A stretch of DNA of 64,000 bases, taken from contig NZ_LGRV01000007.1 in NCBI RefSeq assembly GCF_001278945.1, forward strand, positions 238,842 through 302,841, in the 5' to 3' direction. Origin of the DNA: Lysinibacillus contaminans. Lineage in GTDB: Bacteria > Bacillota > Bacilli > Bacillales_A > Planococcaceae. Positions 36,401-47,788 of this stretch are shown piece by piece (positions within the stretch are counted from its first letter, which is position 1; every line of letters starts with the position of its first letter). A program made the position numbers and the translations under genes. The notes beneath the pieces were generated by a model. It made no database searches and was not told the origin of the DNA. It saw only the letters and a program-made list of their open reading frames with translations.

Positions 36401-36737
36401 ATCCATGCATTATGAAATGTTGAAGCACTCAGGTGAATTACCGATTATTGGTGTGAATACTTACCTAAATCCAAATCCACCAACTGCTGATGCAATAGAT
36501 AATATGGAAATTGCACGTGCGTCTACGGAAGAAAAAGAAACGCAAATTCGTAATTTACAAAGTTTCTGGCAACAGCATAATGCAGAATTGGAAGCGGCAC
36601 TTAATCGCTTACAGACAATTGCTATAAACAATGGTAATATTTTTGAAGAGCTGATGAACACAGTAAAAGTAGCAAGTTTAGGACAAATTACGAATGCTTT
36701 ATATGAGGTAGGCGGTCAATTCCGACGTAATATGTAA
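33489..36737 (+). CDS. icmF: Fused isobutyryl-CoA mutase IcmF (B12-dependent)
   Basis: The 1082-residue fusion has three parts: an N-terminal B12-binding domain (about residues 10-140; [16 protein letters not shown] supplies the lower-ligand His), a MeaI-type G-protein chaperone (about 185-410; P-loop [15 protein letters not shown], then [10 protein letters not shown]) and a C-terminal radical mutase barrel (about 540-1082; [33 protein letters not shown]). It interconverts isobutyryl-CoA and n-butyryl-CoA using adenosylcobalamin, linking valine or branched-fatty-acid breakdown to beta-oxidation. I chose the ATG at 33489, after GTGGGG. The G-domain guards coenzyme loading. It lies downstream of the acyl-CoA dehydrogenases it would feed. 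Confidence 0.95.
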   Translation: MTKVEVHRPINHVRFVTASSLFDGHDASVNIMRRILQSSGVEVIHLGHNRSVEEVVNAAIQEDAQGIAVSSYQGGHMEYFKYMYDLLHEKGAPHIKIYGGGGGVILPREIKELHAYGISGIFSPEDGRVLGLQGMINEQIKGSDFPTATGDYAEKLDALSTETPELLANLITAAESNDDEETKAMLEEVRKRSKGTPILGITGTGGAGKSSLTDELIRRFLKEFPDKRVAILSVDPTKQKTGGALLGDRIRMNAIFNNRVYMRSLATRGSRTELSASIGDVLDVVRAVGYDLIIVETSGIGQGDAEITKYTDLSMYVMTSEFGAPTQLEKIDMIDFADIIAINKFERKGSEDALRQVQKQFQRSRELWDTPIDSMPVYGTIASQFNDKGTNALFAALVAKINEKTGSNWETSYEQFAKTQKQDVIIPNDRRYYLREITDTVRGYHKKSEQQVGFARRLFQLEGAITAVKEKAADDALVASLTSLAEGVRDELTAESKRILDNWQKLKEAYTGDEFVTKVRDKEIRTILTTTSLSGTKIPRVVLPKFVDYGEILRWVYRENVPGEFPFTAGVFQFKREGEDPKRQFAGEGTPERTNKRFHYLSKDDDAKRLSTAFDSVTLYGEDPNHRPDIYGKVGESGVSICTLEDMKKLYAGFDLCAPSTSVSMTINGPAPIILAMFMNTAIDQQVKLREEELGRTLTMEEFTDVRTRTMQVVRGTVQADILKEDQGQNTCIFSTEFALRMMGDIQQYFIDQKVRNYYSVSISGYHIAEAGANPISQLAFTLSNGFTYVEYYLSRGMNIDDFAPNLSFFFSNGLDPEYTVIGRVARRIWAVVMRDKYGANERAQKLKYHIQTSGRSLHAQEIDFNDIRTTLQALMALQDNCNSLHTNAYDEAITTPTEESVRRAMAIQMIITKEHGLAKNENPLQGAFIVEELTDLIEEAVLEEFDRINDRGGVLGAMETQYQRGKIQEESMHYEMLKHSGELPIIGVNTYLNPNPPTADAIDNMEIARASTEEKETQIRNLQSFWQQHNAELEAALNRLQTIAINNGNIFEELMNTVKVASLGQITNALYEVGGQFRRNM

Positions 36738-36808
36738 AAACAAATCCTAATACGGTTTTTATATATTACAATTTCAACTAGTTAATGTAGAATGTTTCTA
36801 TATTTTAT

Positions 36809-36848
36809 CAGTGTCTAGTCATTCGATTAGGCACTGCTTTTCATTTTC
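36809..36848 (+). terminator. Terminator of icmF
   Basis: CAGTGTCTA pairs with TAGGCACTG (one wobble), followed by CTTTTCATTTTC. Confidence 0.8.
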
Positions 36849-36888
36849 GTTATAATATAAATGACAAACAAAGGGGGCGCAGTAGAGG

Positions 36889-37047
36889 GTGAAATCCATT
36901 ATTCACTACATTATCATTTTAGCTTTAGTATTGGGGGCAATTTTCCTGTATAATAAGCAAATTGGCGCAATTCCTTTGCTATTATTGTCGATTTATTTAT
37001 TTTACGTAGGTATTAAAATAATGATTAATATAAAAAACAGTAATTGA
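36889..37047 (+). CDS. Small two-span membrane protein
   Basis: A GTG after AAAGGGGG and GAGG encodes 52 residues: MKSIIHYIIILALVLGAIF, a short YNKQ turn, a second hydrophobic span LLLLSIYLFYVGIKIM and a polar KNSN end. A TATAAT at 36851-36856 could be its -10. I do not recognise the family. It stands alone between icmF and rpoE. Confidence 0.6.
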   Translation: MKSIIHYIIILALVLGAIFLYNKQIGAIPLLLLSIYLFYVGIKIMINIKNSN

Positions 37048-37205
37048 AGCTAGCTAAGAGGTTAAAACTTTGTATATAATGGGTATTATGCTTATGGTAT
37101 GGAAGGTTACTTTTGCGCAGCATATTAAAATGCGCGCTTTTTATATGATTTTCTAATAAAGCACCATTTAATTTTAAACATCCTAAATGTGATGAGGGAA
37201 AGGAC

Positions 37206-37766
37206 GTGCACGAATTGAATTTTCGTGAAATGACAAAAGAACAATTAGCTGAAGAGTCGTTAATTGATTTAACGCATGCAATTTTAGAAGAAAAACGCAC
37301 TTCAATTCCATTAAATGATTTACTAACAATTCTTAAAGAATTAACAGGTTTAAAAGACGCAGAAATTAAAAGACGTTTACTACAATTTTACACTGACCTG
37401 AACATTGACGGCCGCTTTTTATACAACCAAGAAAATGGTTGGGGCTTACGTGAATGGTTTAAAGTAGAACAAATTGAAGAAGAAACAGCTCCTTCTGTGA
37501 AGACGCACAAGAAAAAAGCTAAATCTGTCGTTGGAGACGATGACGATGATCTTGATTTAGATGAAGAAGAAATCGACTTTGATGAAGACTACGAAGAATT
37601 CGTTGAAGAAGAACTTGATGAAGAAAAAGTAGATATCGATTTTGATGATGAAGAAGAGATTGAAGAGATTGAAGTAATCGAAGAAATTGAAGAAATCGAA
37701 GTAATCGATGAAGACTTTATCGAAGAAGAATTTGAAGTAGAAGATGAACTTGAGGAAGAAATTTAA
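37206..37766 (+). CDS. rpoE: RNA polymerase delta subunit
   Basis: The 186-residue protein has an N-terminal winged HARE-HTH domain (residues about 5-90; SLIDLTHAILEEKRTSIPLNDLL, cut to visible key part) that contacts RNA polymerase, a short KKKAK basic patch at about 101-108, and a highly acidic C-terminal tail of Asp and Glu. Delta increases core recycling and selectivity for initiating nucleotides and is found only in Firmicutes. The GTG at 37206 has GAGGG 7 nt upstream; a TTG at 37215 is an alternative. Gene order rpoE-pyrG is as in B. subtilis. Confidence 0.92.
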   Translation: MHELNFREMTKEQLAEESLIDLTHAILEEKRTSIPLNDLLTILKELTGLKDAEIKRRLLQFYTDLNIDGRFLYNQENGWGLREWFKVEQIEEETAPSVKTHKKKAKSVVGDDDDDLDLDEEEIDFDEDYEEFVEEELDEEKVDIDFDDEEEIEEIEVIEEIEEIEVIDEDFIEEEFEVEDELEEEI

Positions 37767-37818
37767 TTATTCAAATGCAACTTAGTTTTTATCTTTTTTG
37801 TACTTGAAGTAAAAAATC

Positions 37819-37858
37819 TTGACTTCTTTCCTAGTTCCGTTTAATCTTTTACTTGGGC
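37819..37858 (+). promoter_or_regulatory. pyrG promoter with GGGC start for CTP-dependent reiteration
   Basis: TTGACT (37819-37824), 17 bp, TAATCT (37842-37847), then GGGCTCC starting 7 nt later at 37855. The same initially transcribed sequence in B. subtilis pyrG allows RNA polymerase to add extra G residues when CTP is low; the G-rich 5' end then pairs with the C-rich arm of the leader terminator. Confidence 0.85.
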
Positions 37859-37892
37859 TCCTTAAAAGAGGAGATTGACCGTGTATTTAATA

Positions 37893-37930
37893 CGCTCCCC
37901 CTGCAAACCTATGCAGGAGGGGCGTTTTTT
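37893..37930 (+). terminator. pyrG leader attenuator
   Basis: GCTCCCCCTGCA pairs with TGCAGGAGGGGC (one C/A mismatch, one wobble), followed by six T residues. The run of five C at 37897-37901 is the proposed partner for the poly-G antiterminator. Confidence 0.9.
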
Positions 37931-37939
37931 ATTTTTTAA

Positions 37940-38095
37940 AAAAATAAGAAAGTATACTTTTCATTTGAGTTTAGGCATTAACGACGACGTTCGAGTGAGC
38001 GAAGCGACCCCTGACGAAAGGGGGAGTACGTTTACTTTCGTTTCGGGCGCGAATGCGCTTTTCTTAAAAAGGAAAGTATTAAAGAGATAGAAACT
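37940..38095. repeat. Repeat-like insert between the pyrG attenuator and the coding region
   Basis: The segment contains the near-palindrome GAAAGTATACTTTTC, a GAGTGAGCGAAGCGACC stretch like other dispersed elements, GCGCGAATGCGC and a second GGAAAGTATTAAAG. It has no supportable gene: the one forward frame through it (37875-38090) begins in the attenuator and has no ribosome site. Confidence 0.5.
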
Positions 38096-38171
38096 TTTAC
38101 AGCTTCGAATTGCATGTGCTATTTGCATACATTCTCGGCTTTTCTTATTTTTAATAGCTATTTTAGATTAA

Positions 38172-39782
<1,611 letters not shown>

Positions 39783-39796
39783 TATAGGACAATATA

Positions 39797-39840
39797 AAAG
39801 CTCACTTTCCCTTAGAGATAGGGAAAGTGAGCTTTAATTT
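39797..39840 (+). terminator. Terminator of pyrG
   Basis: Perfect 16-bp stem AAAGCTCACTTTCCCT with its complement around TAGAGAT, then a T-rich tail. Confidence 0.94.
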
Positions 39841-39944
39841 TGTTGATAAAGTATCTAGTCCATAGAAATTGCATGAATGAATCGTTCTTAAAAATGGTCT
39901 CTACAGCAAAATCTGTACTTAAAAGCTCCTTTAACTACAGAAAT

Positions 39945-40083
39945 GAGGGGTTGATTTCCGTTCCGGCTGGGCGCTTTCCGGGGGGCGTCCGATGAGCCGC
40001 TTCACTCGCTACGCTCTCTCCAGGGTCTCATCTGGGACGCTAATCCCCCAGGAGTCGCCCAGCCTTCACTCCAATCAACCAGC
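39945..40083. repeat. Dispersed GC-rich repeat element, longest copy
   Basis: It begins GGGGTTGATTTCCGTTCCGG and ends CACTCCAATCAACC, with inner blocks GGGCGCTTTCCGGGGGGCG, GAGCCGCTTCACTCGC and CAGGAGTCGCCCAGCC. The termini are partly inverted (GGTTGATTGGAG on the other strand). Similar GC-rich elements with ATTTCCGTTC/GGAGTCGCC blocks are familiar from Bacillaceae intergenic regions. It encodes no protein. Confidence 0.8.
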
Positions 40084-40096
40084 AATCTAAAATTAC

Positions 40097-40627
40097 TTAT
40101 AGTTCTTCTTCATCAAGGTTTAGCATTTCATCAAAAGCCATTTTTATTGCTTCATAAATAAAAAGGGCAGCTATCGTATGTGGTACGACAATTCTCTCGC
40201 CTAAATCATTTGGTATCAGTCCACCTCGAATACGTGTTGAAATATATGTGTATGCTAAATCAGCTAATGGATTTTCAACAGTCGACACTTCACTAGCAAC
40301 TGCCGCAAATGGAATGAAATCATCATTTAATTTTTGTGCAAGGGCAAGAGCCTCCTCGTCAAATGCACTTCGTGTGAAAATACATACACGATCTGCTTCT
40401 TCCAATATAGTATCTTTTGTCCAGGGTAATAATTTTGTAAATCGTTCTACACCGTGGAGCGCATTTACTTCAATTGCCTGCATTTCACCAAAACAAGCAA
40501 AATAGATATTACCAGCACCAATGCCAGCTTGAGCTAACAAACGTGCAGTTTCTTCAATTGCTTCTTCTTCGTTTTGTGTTATTCTTTGTAATAAACCACT
40601 CAATTGAGTTGTAAGTATTTTCGACAT
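40097..40627 (-). CDS. ywjG: YwjG, DUF2529 protein
   Basis: A 176-residue soluble protein recognised by family and by its fixed place, reversed, between pyrG and spo0F. It has a SIS-like alternating alpha/beta pattern (GAGNIYFACFGEM, DRVCIFTRS, FIPFAAVAS). No function is established. AGAGGTGG precedes the ATG. Confidence 0.88.
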   Translation of the reverse strand: MSKILTTQLSGLLQRITQNEEEAIEETARLLAQAGIGAGNIYFACFGEMQAIEVNALHGVERFTKLLPWTKDTILEEADRVCIFTRSAFDEEALALAQKLNDDFIPFAAVASEVSTVENPLADLAYTYISTRIRGGLIPNDLGERIVVPHTIAALFIYEAIKMAFDEMLNLDEEEL

Positions 40628-40787
40628 ATTTCCACCTCTTTTAATATTATATATTTGAGAAATATATAAATCAAAAACAAAAAATATATAATACTTGAAG
40701 GTATTAAGCGATAACTAGAGAAGTATACAATAAAGAAAAGATTCAGGTAAAATATTACAAATAAATTACTGAGGGGCTGAATAGAAG

Positions 40788-41147
40788 GTGAAACGTTTAC
40801 TAATTGTTGATGATCAGCAGGGAATTCGTTTGCTTTTAAATGAGGTAATGAAAAAAGAGGGATATGCTACATATCTAGCGGCAAATGGAATCGAAGCATT
40901 GAGTTTTGCAGAGGAACATGAGATGGATTGCGTTTTACTAGATATGAAAATACCAGGAATGAATGGGATTGAGATTTTAAAACGTTTGAAAGAAAAATGG
41001 CCAGGGCTTCCAGTATTTATGATGACTGCATATGGAGAGCTTAATATTGTGCAAGAGGCGCTTAGCTTAGGTGCCATTCGTTATTTTACAAAGCCTTTTG
41101 ATATTTTTGAAGTACGGGATGAAGTCAATAAAATTTTAAAAGTTTAA
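40788..41147 (+). CDS. spo0F: Sporulation phosphorelay response regulator Spo0F
   Basis: A single-domain receiver of 119 residues (124 in B. subtilis) that carries phosphate from sporulation kinases to Spo0B. The acidic pocket is in LLIVDDQQGIR, the phosphorylated Asp in VLLDMKIPGMNG, the switch Thr in MMTAYGEL and the Lys in FTKPFD. GTG start after GAGGGG and AGAAG. Its presence shows a sporulating lineage. Confidence 0.95.
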   Translation: MKRLLIVDDQQGIRLLLNEVMKKEGYATYLAANGIEALSFAEEHEMDCVLLDMKIPGMNGIEILKRLKEKWPGLPVFMMTAYGELNIVQEALSLGAIRYFTKPFDIFEVRDEVNKILKV

Positions 41148-41152
41148 ACTCG

Positions 41153-41179
41153 CAGGCAGTGACAAGCACAGCCTGTTTT
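41153..41179 (+). terminator. Terminator of spo0F
   Basis: CAGGC and GTG pair with CAC and GCCTG across an A/A mismatch, followed by TTTT. Two related sequences, GAACTGAAAATATTTCTCA and GAACTGAAAATACTTTTCA, follow between here and fbaA. Confidence 0.65.
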
Positions 41180-41374
41180 AGTTGCTGTTGGCAGATAAAA
41201 GAACTGAAAATATTTCTCATAACTATGCTCGCGTAGAAAATCATGTACAATCTTTCCGCTTTTGGTACATAAAATAGGTGTGAACTGAAAATACTTTTCA
41301 GAGTACTCTATTTTTGCTATGATTGAAATGCAAATTTGCGAATACAAAATAGTCCTACAAGGAGGATTTTTATA

Positions 41375-42229
41375 ATGGCATTAGTATCAATGAAAGACAT
41401 GTTAATTAAGGCAAAAGCAGAAGGTTATGCTGTAGGTCAATTCAACATTAACAACCTTGAATTTACACAAGCAATTTTACTTGCTGCACAAGAAGAAAAC
41501 TCTCCGGTTATTTTAGGTGTATCTGAAGGCGCTGGAAAATACATGGGCGGATTTATCGCAGTAGTACACATGGTAAAAGGATTAATTGAAAGCTATAATA
41601 TTACAGTACCAGTAGCAATTCACCTTGACCACGGTTCAAGTTTTGCTAAATGTAAAGAAGCGATTGATGCTGGCTTCACATCTGTTATGATTGACGCTTC
41701 ACATCACTCATTTGAAGAAAACGTAAAAATCACTTCTGAAGTTGTTGAATATGCACATGCTAAAGGTGTTTCAGTAGAAGCAGAACTTGGCACAGTAGGT
41801 GGCGAAGAAGATGGCGTAATCGGCGGCATCATGTACGCAGACCCAGCAGAATGTAAAAAGCTTGTAGAAGCTACAAACATTGACTGCTTAGCACCAGCAT
41901 TAGGCTCAGTTCATGGCCCTTACCAAGGTGAACCAAACCTTGGCTTTAAAGAAATGGAAGAAATTTCGAAATTAGCAGAACTTCCATTAGTATTACATGG
42001 CGGTACTGGTATCCCAACAAAAGATATCCAACGCTCTATCTCATTAGGAACGGCAAAAATTAATGTTAATACTGAAAACCAAATTGCGGCAACAAAAGCG
42101 GTTCGTGAAGTATTAGCAAATGATACTAAAGTATACGACCCACGCAAATATTTAATCCCTGCGCGTGATGCCATTAAAGCAACAGTAATTGGCAAGATGC
42201 GTGAATTTGGTAGCTCACAAAAAGCGTAA
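41375..42229 (+). CDS. fbaA: Class II fructose-1,6-bisphosphate aldolase
   Basis: This zinc aldolase of glycolysis and gluconeogenesis has 284 residues from the ATG after AGGAGG. Zn ligands lie in [12 protein letters not shown] and VLHGGTGIP and the histidine of [10 protein letters not shown]. The acidic catalytic region is [12 protein letters not shown]. An upstream in-frame start at 41336 has no ribosome site. Confidence 0.96.
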   Translation: MALVSMKDMLIKAKAEGYAVGQFNINNLEFTQAILLAAQEENSPVILGVSEGAGKYMGGFIAVVHMVKGLIESYNITVPVAIHLDHGSSFAKCKEAIDAGFTSVMIDASHHSFEENVKITSEVVEYAHAKGVSVEAELGTVGGEEDGVIGGIMYADPAECKKLVEATNIDCLAPALGSVHGPYQGEPNLGFKEMEEISKLAELPLVLHGGTGIPTKDIQRSISLGTAKINVNTENQIAATKAVREVLANDTKVYDPRKYLIPARDAIKATVIGKMREFGSSQKA

Positions 42230-42277
42230 CTTTTGTTTTACATGTTAAAACAACATAAGATGAATATTATGTACGAT

Positions 42278-42318
42278 AAGAGAAGTGTTGATGCTTAAAT
42301 CGACCTTCTCTTGTTTTT
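42278..42318 (+). terminator. Terminator of fbaA
   Basis: AAGAGAAG (42278-42285) pairs with CTTCTCTT (42305-42312), then GTTTTT. Confidence 0.85.
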
Positions 42319-42381
42319 AAGAGAACGACTAATTAACAGTTATTTAATAATATAAGATAAATGGGTTGAGGAGGAAATAAT

Positions 42382-43032
42382 ATGAAATTTTTTATTGATA
42401 CAGCGAATTTTGAAGAAATTAAAGAAGCACATGCATGGGGGATTTTATCAGGAGTTACAACAAACCCGTCATTAGTAGCAAAAGAAGCAAACGTATCTTT
42501 CCATGATCGTTTACGTGAAATTGCTGAGCTAGTTGATGGTTCAATTAGTGGTGAAGTTATTGCTCTAGATGCAGAAGGTATGATTAAAGAAGGGCTAGAA
42601 TTAGCCGCAATCGCGCCGAATATCACAGTGAAATTACCGATGACACCAGATGGTCTAACTGCGTGTAAATTCTTTTCAGAAAAAGGCATTAAAACAAATG
42701 TAACGTTAATTTTCAGTGCAAATCAAGCGTTAATGGCTGCTCGTGCAGGTGCTACATACGTATCTCCATTTATCGGCCGTTTAGATGATATTGGTCAAAA
42801 TGGTGTAGAACTTATTGAAACAATTGCTGATATTTTCACAATCCATAATATTAAGACAGAAATTATTGCAGCTTCAATTCGCCATCCGCAACATGTGACT
42901 GCAGCAGCACTTGCTGGAGCACATATCTCTACAACGCCTTTCAAAGTGTTAAAACAACTTTTCCATCATCCATTAACTGATAAAGGAATTGAAGGATTTT
43001 TAGCGGATTGGAATAAGAGAAAAAGCGAATAA
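42382..43032 (+). CDS. tal: Transaldolase, small FSA-like type
   Basis: The 216-residue enzyme of the pentose phosphate pathway has [13 protein letters not shown] at the start, GVTTNPSL, the Schiff-base lysine in [13 protein letters not shown] and the phosphate-binding [15 protein letters not shown] [12 protein letters not shown]. The length fits the short decameric family (B. subtilis ywjH). GAGGAGG precedes the ATG. Confidence 0.94.
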   Translation: MKFFIDTANFEEIKEAHAWGILSGVTTNPSLVAKEANVSFHDRLREIAELVDGSISGEVIALDAEGMIKEGLELAAIAPNITVKLPMTPDGLTACKFFSEKGIKTNVTLIFSANQALMAARAGATYVSPFIGRLDDIGQNGVELIETIADIFTIHNIKTEIIAASIRHPQHVTAAALAGAHISTTPFKVLKQLFHHPLTDKGIEGFLADWNKRKSE

Positions 43033-43176
43033 TAAGAATATATAGTCAGACAAATAAAGAAAAGCGCATTCAAGCGCGTATATACCCTAGGGTTTAAAAC
43101 GACGCAGATGACTTGGTGTGAGTGCATGGATAATTATGAAAAAATTTTACTTTCCAATCATGAGGGAGAACGCAAA

Positions 43177-44466
43177 ATGGATGTATATAAAATTACTGGC
43201 GAAAATCGTCTTAAAGGTACAATTAAAGTAAGTGGTGCAAAAAATAGTGCAGTCGCCTTAATTCCTGCATCGATTTTGGCGAGCTCTCCAGTGACAATTG
43301 GAGGAATACCAGAGATTTCTGATGCTTGGACGTTAAAAGCACTATTGGAAGAAATAGGTGGTGAAGTGTCATTTGAGGACGGGAAAATGGTAATTGACCC
43401 GTCGGAAATGGTTGCACTACCGTTACCAAATGGTAATGTAAAAAAGCTTCGTGCCTCGTATTATTTAATGGGTGCGATGCTTGGACGTTTTAAAAAAGCT
43501 GTTATTGGTTTACCTGGAGGCTGTTTCTTAGGTCCACGTCCAATTGACCAACATATTAAAGGCTTTGAAGCACTTGGGGCCAAAATCACAAACGAACACG
43601 GCGCTATTTATTTACGTGCGGATGAACTAATCGGAGCGAAAATTTATTTAGATGTGGCGAGTGTAGGCGCAACAATCAATATTATGCTAGCAGCTGTACG
43701 GGCAAAAGGACGTACGATTATTGAAAATGCGGCAAAAGAACCTGAAATTATTGACGTTGCCACGTTGTTAACAAATATGGGCGCTAATATTAAAGGTGCG
43801 GGTACGAGTGTTATTCGTATTGATGGTGTTGATGAGCTTCATGGCACAGAGCACACGATTATTCCTGACCGCATAGAAGCAGCGACATTTATGATTATGG
43901 CAGCAGCAGTAGGTGATGGTATTACAATTGATAATGTTATTCCACTTCACTTAGAGGCAATTACGGCAAAACTACGTGAAATGGGCGTGAAAATTGAAAT
44001 CGGTGACGAGAGTATTTATATTCCGAAAACGGATTTAGCAAAGCTACAAGCAGTAGATGTAAAGACGTTAGTGTATCCTGGATTCCCAACGGATATTCAG
44101 CAACCACTTTCTGTCTTAATGACACAGGCGCTAGGCTCCTCGAAAGTGACAGATACAATTTATTCAGCACGCTTTAAACACATCGATGAGCTTCGTCGTA
44201 TGAACGCTAACGCCCGTGTGGAGGGTAATACAGCTATTATAACCGGACCAAACGAATTGCATGGGTCAACCGTGACGGCAACAGATCTTCGTGCTGGCGC
44301 AGCATTGGTACTTGCGGGCCTTCTAGCTGAAGGTGTAACAGAAATTCATGATATTTATCATATTGAACGCGGCTATAGCTCACTTATTGAAAAATTACGT
44401 GATTTAGGCGCTGATATTCGACGTGAAACAATAATGGTCGGTGCAGGCGAGCTAAAGGAAAAATGA
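43177..44466 (+). CDS. murAB: UDP-N-acetylglucosamine 1-carboxyvinyltransferase, second paralogue
   Basis: The 429-residue enzyme catalyses the first committed step of peptidoglycan synthesis, adding enolpyruvate to UDP-GlcNAc. The N-terminus has [16 protein letters not shown], the active-site loop [15 protein letters not shown] with the fosfomycin-reactive Cys, and the C-terminal [11 protein letters not shown]. The place between tal and glpX is that of B. subtilis murAB (murZ). I chose the ATG at 43177 because GAGGGAG lies 9 nt upstream. Confidence 0.94.
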   Translation: MDVYKITGENRLKGTIKVSGAKNSAVALIPASILASSPVTIGGIPEISDAWTLKALLEEIGGEVSFEDGKMVIDPSEMVALPLPNGNVKKLRASYYLMGAMLGRFKKAVIGLPGGCFLGPRPIDQHIKGFEALGAKITNEHGAIYLRADELIGAKIYLDVASVGATINIMLAAVRAKGRTIIENAAKEPEIIDVATLLTNMGANIKGAGTSVIRIDGVDELHGTEHTIIPDRIEAATFMIMAAAVGDGITIDNVIPLHLEAITAKLREMGVKIEIGDESIYIPKTDLAKLQAVDVKTLVYPGFPTDIQQPLSVLMTQALGSSKVTDTIYSARFKHIDELRRMNANARVEGNTAIITGPNELHGSTVTATDLRAGAALVLAGLLAEGVTEIHDIYHIERGYSSLIEKLRDLGADIRRETIMVGAGELKEK

Positions 44467-44554
44467 GTGGGTAACGTTTGGAAATAGTTGTGTTACAATA
44501 GAAGTAATTTTGAATGTTTCGGTGATAGTACCGATAACGGGGGGCAAAACAATA

Positions 44555-45517
44555 ATGGAACGCAGTTTATCAATGGAAGTAGTACGAGTAACAGAAGCAG
44601 CAGCAATCGCATCCGCGAAATGGATGGGGCGTGGTTTGAAAATTGAGGCAGATGATGCAGCAACATCAGCTATGCGCGCTATGTTCGATACTATTCCAAT
44701 GCACGCTACAGTGGTAATTGGTGAAGGAGAAATGGACGAAGCTCCAATGCTTTATATCGGTGAAGAACTTGGTCTTCGCAATGGTGGTCCTAACGTTGAT
44801 ATCGCAGTAGATCCTTTAGAAGGCACAAATATTGTCGCTAAAGGCACAAACGGCGCAATGACAGTTCTTGCAATTGCAGATAAAGGTAATCTTCTAAATG
44901 CACCAGATATGTACATGGAGAAAATTGCAGTAGGACCAGAAGCGGCTGGTAAAGTCGATATTAATGCATCTGTTACTTATAACTTATTACAAGTAGCGAA
45001 GGCGAAAAATAAAGACATTTCAGACGTAGTTGCTACGCTATTAGATCGTCCACGACATCAAGCGATTGTAGATGAAATTCGTGAGGCTGGCGCTCGTATT
45101 AAATTTATTCAGGACGGCGATGTTGGAGCTGCCATAAATACAGCATTTGATGAAACCGGTATTGATATTATGTTCGGTATGGGCGGTGCGCCAGAGGGTG
45201 TTATTTCTGCGGTTGCCTTAAAATGCTTAGGTGGAGATTTCCAAGCAAAGTTAGTTCCAGAAGATGAAGAACAATTAGAGCGTTGTAAAAAGATGGGTAT
45301 CGATGTAGATAAAGTTCTTTATTTAGATGATCTTGTTAAAGGTGATGATGCTATTTTCGCTGCAACAGCAGTGACAGATTGCGAGCTTTTAAAAGGTGTT
45401 CAATATAAAGGTGCTTATGCATTAACTCATTCAGTTGTTATGCGTGCAAAATCAGGTACTGTTCGTTTTGTCGAAGGTCGTCACGCACTAGAGAAAAAAC
45501 CAAGCTATTTAAAATAA
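44555..45517 (+). CDS. glpX: Class II fructose-1,6-bisphosphatase
   Basis: A 320-residue metal-dependent phosphatase of gluconeogenesis, recognised by [30 protein letters not shown] and [15 protein letters not shown]. The ATG at 44555 follows GGGGGG. It is placed 88 bp after murAB without a terminator, so partial cotranscription is possible. Confidence 0.95.
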   Translation: MERSLSMEVVRVTEAAAIASAKWMGRGLKIEADDAATSAMRAMFDTIPMHATVVIGEGEMDEAPMLYIGEELGLRNGGPNVDIAVDPLEGTNIVAKGTNGAMTVLAIADKGNLLNAPDMYMEKIAVGPEAAGKVDINASVTYNLLQVAKAKNKDISDVVATLLDRPRHQAIVDEIREAGARIKFIQDGDVGAAINTAFDETGIDIMFGMGGAPEGVISAVALKCLGGDFQAKLVPEDEEQLERCKKMGIDVDKVLYLDDLVKGDDAIFAATAVTDCELLKGVQYKGAYALTHSVVMRAKSGTVRFVEGRHALEKKPSYLK

Positions 45518-45557
45518 CTTCAATATACTAGTGTTAAAACATGCTTTAACCTAAAAT

Positions 45558-45597
45558 AGTACCTAGTACGCTTTTTTGTGTGCTAGGTATCTTCTTC
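45558..45597 (+). terminator. Terminator of glpX
   Basis: TACCTAGTACGC pairs with GTGTGCTAGGTA (two wobbles) around a T6 loop, followed by a T/C-rich tail. Confidence 0.8.
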
Positions 45598-45684
45598 TAA
45601 AATTATTCTTCGATTATCTAAACTTCAACGAGTATTCCAATTTGAACAAACTAATAACATTTTAATAAGACTGGAGCTGTGTCT

Positions 45685-46968
45685 ATGTCTACTTTGACAA
45701 TCTCGCAATTAGAGAATATGACGCTAAAGGAGCTATATGCTCTTGCACGACAATATAAAATTTCTTACTATAGCAAGCTAACAAAAAAAGAATTAATTTT
45801 TGCCATCTTAAAAACACGTTCAGAGCAAGAAGGATTTTTCTTCATGGAAGGTGTACTCGAGATTGTGTCTCAAGAAGGTTTTGGTTTCCTTCGCCCAATT
45901 AACTACTCCCCAAGTAAAGAAGATATTTATATTTCTGCATCACAAATTCGCCGTTTTGACTTACGTAACGGGGACAAGGTTTCTGGAAAAGTACGTCCCC
46001 CGAAGGAAAATGAACGTTACTATGGTTTACTACAAGTGGATGCTGTAAATGGAGAGGATCCAGAAGTTGCAAAAGAACGTGTGCATTTCCCTGGTTTAAC
46101 GCCATTATATCCAGATCGTCATATTAAATTAGAAACAAACCAAGGTAATATATCAACACGCATTATGGACTTAGTAGCACCAGTTGGTTTTGGTCAACGT
46201 GGTTTAATCGTAGCGCCTCCGAAAGCTGGTAAAACGTCGTTATTGAAAGAAATTGCAAATGCCATTACGACAAATTATCCAGAGGCAGAGTTAATTGTCC
46301 TTTTAATTGATGAGCGTCCAGAAGAAGTAACGGATATTGAACGATCTGTAAAAGCGGATGTTGTAAGCTCGACGTTTGATGAAGTGCCTGAAAACCATGT
46401 GAAAGTTGCAGAAATCGTATTAGAACGTGCACGCCGTTTAGTTGAACATAAGCGCGATGTAATTATTTTAATGGACTCTATTACGCGTCTTGCTCGTGCT
46501 TACAACTTAGTCATTCCACCGAGTGGCCGTACATTATCGGGGGGGATTGACCCAGCTGCTTTCCATCGTCCAAAGCGTTTCTTCGGTTCAGCACGTAATA
46601 TTGAAGAAGGTGGAAGCTTGACAATTTTAGCTACTGCTTTAGTCGATACAGGTTCTCGTATGGATGAAGTCATTTATGAGGAATTTAAAGGAACGGGTAA
46701 CCTAGAGTTGCATCTAGATCGCCATCTAGCGGAACGTCGTATTTTCCCTGCTCTAGATATTCGCCGATCTGGAACACGTAAAGAGGAATTACTTCTTGAA
46801 CCAGAACAGCTAGAAAAATTATGGGCAATTCGCAAAACATTCTCGGATTCTTCCGATTTCTCAGAGCGTTTCTTAAGAAAATTACGTACAACAAAATCGA
46901 ACGATGAATTTTTCGAGAAATTAAATGAAGATATGAAAAAAGCGACTAAGGGTAAAGGTCTCTTATAA
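45685..46968 (+). CDS. rho: Transcription termination factor Rho
   Basis: A hexameric RNA-dependent ATPase of 427 residues, the same length as B. subtilis Rho. It has an N-terminal SAP-like helical region ([18 protein letters not shown]), a cold-shock RNA-binding domain ([19 protein letters not shown]), Walker [13 protein letters not shown], Walker [17 protein letters not shown] and the Q/R-loop region [13 protein letters not shown]. The ATG at 45685 has GGAG 8 nt upstream; the GTG at 45679 is too close to it. Confidence 0.96.
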   Translation: MSTLTISQLENMTLKELYALARQYKISYYSKLTKKELIFAILKTRSEQEGFFFMEGVLEIVSQEGFGFLRPINYSPSKEDIYISASQIRRFDLRNGDKVSGKVRPPKENERYYGLLQVDAVNGEDPEVAKERVHFPGLTPLYPDRHIKLETNQGNISTRIMDLVAPVGFGQRGLIVAPPKAGKTSLLKEIANAITTNYPEAELIVLLIDERPEEVTDIERSVKADVVSSTFDEVPENHVKVAEIVLERARRLVEHKRDVIILMDSITRLARAYNLVIPPSGRTLSGGIDPAAFHRPKRFFGSARNIEEGGSLTILATALVDTGSRMDEVIYEEFKGTGNLELHLDRHLAERRIFPALDIRRSGTRKEELLLEPEQLEKLWAIRKTFSDSSDFSERFLRKLRTTKSNDEFFEKLNEDMKKATKGKGLL

Positions 46969-47114
46969 ATAAGAAATCACCATTGCATTTTTTGTAATGA
47001 TAGTACGTAGTAAAAATGGTTGGCTTAGATGCTCATGATTAGTGCTATGTATGTGGATAGATAATGAAAAATGTCAAAAAGAATTAAAAAAATTACTTTT
47101 ATCATTTTTCTTTC

Positions 47115-47144
47115 TTGAAAATAATAAAATAGATATGTTATACT
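47115..47144 (+). promoter_or_regulatory. rpmE promoter
   Basis: TTGAAA (47115-47120) and TATACT (47139-47144) with an 18-bp spacer. The start would be near 47151. Confidence 0.75.
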
Positions 47145-47150
47145 CTAAAA

Positions 47151-47240
47151 GTATGTAACGTGTGCATATGTAGCCGACATATTCGGGTTACGTAAGGCAC
47201 AGTTCGAAAATACTCTGTTCCAGATGGTTCAGGGCGAGAG
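47151..47240 (+). promoter_or_regulatory. Structured leader of rpmE, possible L31 autoregulatory RNA
   Basis: GTAAC (47155-47159) pairs with GTTAC (47187-47191) and encloses a 6-bp helix ATATGT/ACATAT (47166-47171 and 47177-47182). A second hairpin pairs GGCACAG (47196-47202) with CTCTGTTCC (47213-47221), imperfectly. L31 leader RNAs have been proposed in Firmicutes; I have not matched this one to a model. Confidence 0.5.
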
Positions 47241-47252
47241 GAGAAAACGAAT

Positions 47253-47462
47253 ATGAAACAAGGAATTCACCCAGATTACAAAGAAGCAACAGTATCTTGC
47301 TCTTGTGGTAATACTTTCAAGACTGGTTCAGTGAAAGAAAACATCGTTGTCGAGTTCTGCAACGAATGTCACCCATTCTACACTGGTCGTCAAAAATTCG
47401 CGTCTGCTGATGGACGTGTTGATCGTTTCAACAAAAAATACGGTCTTAAAAACGAACAATAA
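47253..47462 (+). CDS. rpmE: 50S ribosomal protein L31, zinc-binding type
   Basis: A 69-residue protein with the four zinc cysteines of the C+ form (SCSCGNTF and [11 protein letters not shown]), then [10 protein letters not shown]. Zinc-containing L31 acts as a zinc reserve that is displaced by a Cys-free form in zinc shortage. GAGAGGAG precedes the ATG. Confidence 0.97.
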   Translation: MKQGIHPDYKEATVSCSCGNTFKTGSVKENIVVEFCNECHPFYTGRQKFASADGRVDRFNKKYGLKNEQ

Positions 47463-47468
47463 TAGTTT

Positions 47469-47505
47469 AATACCTGCCAAGCATGCGCTTGGCAGGTATT
47501 TTTTT
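47469..47505 (+). terminator. Terminator of rpmE
   Basis: Perfect 14-bp stem AATACCTGCCAAGC/GCTTGGCAGGTATT around ATGC, then a T run. Confidence 0.96.
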
Positions 47506-47760
47506 CAGTGTCTAAGAAATTTAGCGGTCATTTTGGGATGTTTTTCATCTTCATTTAGCAGCGAACGCTGAATAAAAATGAAGCATTCGGCGGATGTCAT
47601 AGATTTTGTAAGCTAGAAAGAGGCATCCTAACGTTGGCCTAAGTACAATTCAAAATCTGGACGCATTGTTTTTCTGCGTGAATGCAAAGCGTTAGCGGCA
47701 GGTATAATAATGCCGAGGACTAATTGATGAAAACATCCACCACTTACCATGACCCCACAG
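47506..47760. repeat. Repeat-like intergenic segment containing copy B of the short dispersed repeat
   Basis: No gene is supported. 47691-47728 is the reverse-complement relative of 12923-12960. The preceding bases (GAAGCATTCGGCGGATGTCA and GGCCTAAGTACAATTC, for example) look like a compact non-coding repeat, not a decayed gene. Confidence 0.55.
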
Positions 47761-47788
47761 CGTGATGCGAGGAAAGGGAGAAGACAGA

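Noticed and set aside
37875..38090. Possible 71-residue gene between rpoE and pyrG
   Set aside because: It begins within the pyrG attenuator, has no ribosome site and its sequence is repeat-like.
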